From: Tethya wilhelma
Lineage: Eukaryota; Porifera; Demospongiae; Tethyida; Tethyidae
Length of the DNA stretch: 64,000 bases
NCBI GenBank assembly: GCA_964030475.1
Contig: CAXIPT010000007.1
Coordinates: forward strand, 941,072 to 1,005,071
Reading direction: 5' to 3'
Both the position numbers and the translations under genes were made by a program. Of the stretch, positions 63,768 through 64,000 are shown piece by piece. Every line of letters starts with the position of its first letter. The first letter of the stretch is position 1. The notes under the pieces were generated by a model, which saw only the letters and a list, made by a program, of their open reading frames with translations, did no database searches and was not told where the DNA came from.

Positions 63768-64000
63768 ACATGTGTCTATGTGTGTCGATAAAGCTATAAC
63801 TAGCAAGCCTGTCATTATTAGATGCCTGTATAAGATCATTTTAGCGTCATCTAGGGTAATTGACATGTAGCCTCCATTCAAAAGGAGGCCCAGTGATGCA
63901 ATTCACAACCATGCCCACATCCTGGTGGAAGTCCAGAAGATGTTAACAAGATGTTAACACTTGGTTCAAACTAGTAGGCATTCAATTTGTCAATAGGATC

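Noticed and set aside
1..64000. tRNA or rRNA genes
   Set aside because: No cloverleaf with A and B boxes and no rRNA-like stretch was recognised by eye; a covariance scan would be needed to exclude them fully.

Overview
The window looks like draft-quality genomic DNA from an animal, most probably a sponge (Amphimedon-like). This is inferred from metazoan genes with many short introns and GT-AG splice sites, several head-to-head gene pairs 0.2-0.4 kb apart, expanded Death-domain/ankyrin/ROCO genes, and a heavy load of tiny inverted-repeat elements. No tRNA, rRNA, operon or CRISPR array was seen. Ten single-N positions and two N runs (677-715, 23158-23218) mark assembly joins. Most lie in or beside CT, GT or AC microsatellites, and several coincide with abrupt changes of gene identity, so gene order across them is not reliable.

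Layout. 1-7.5 kb: repeated copies of a head-to-head pair, a kelch-repeat gene (-) and the exosome subunit gene EXOSC9 (+). Every EXOSC9 copy here stops at the same CT microsatellite. 7.7-11.9 kb (-): an ankyrin-Roc-COR-Death (ROCO) gene with an in-frame stop in the GTPase domain. 12.0-12.7 kb (-): a C2-domain fragment. 12.8-13.5 kb: a 7-mer satellite and a foldback element. 13.6-18.1 kb (-): DHX36, a DEAH-box G-quadruplex helicase, head to head with a class I myosin (+, 18.5-23.0 kb) whose motor core is missing. 24.6-35.2 kb (-): two tandem genes (A, B) with the layout Death domain, ~245-residue unnamed helical region, ankyrin repeats, separated by a decayed copy. 35-38.7 kb: repeats. 38.7-40.0 kb (-): ankyrin exons related to those of the ROCO gene. 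40.8-41.7 kb (-): third kelch copy. 42-44.3 kb (+): a degenerate Penelope-like retroelement containing a nested MITE. 44.3-45.9 kb (-): Death gene C, head to head with the longest EXOSC9 copy (46.2-48.0 kb). 48.0-51.2 kb (-): Death gene D, interrupted by a Tigger-like transposon and head to head with a complete SLC12A9 transporter gene (51.5-62.7 kb, +, 27 exons). 63.4-63.6 kb (-): the last C2 exon of a synaptotagmin-type protein.

Two multi-exon models close in frame from end to end: gene A (15 exons, 812 codons) and SLC12A9 (27 exons, 947 codons). EXOSC9, DHX36, myosin I and SLC12A9 are housekeeping genes for RNA decay, RNA/DNA structure resolution, membrane-actin linkage and membrane transport. 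The distinctive part is the local set of Death-domain genes: four Death-X-ankyrin paralogs and one ROCO-Death gene, all on the minus strand. They probably form a lineage-specific family of cell-death or innate-immune adaptors.
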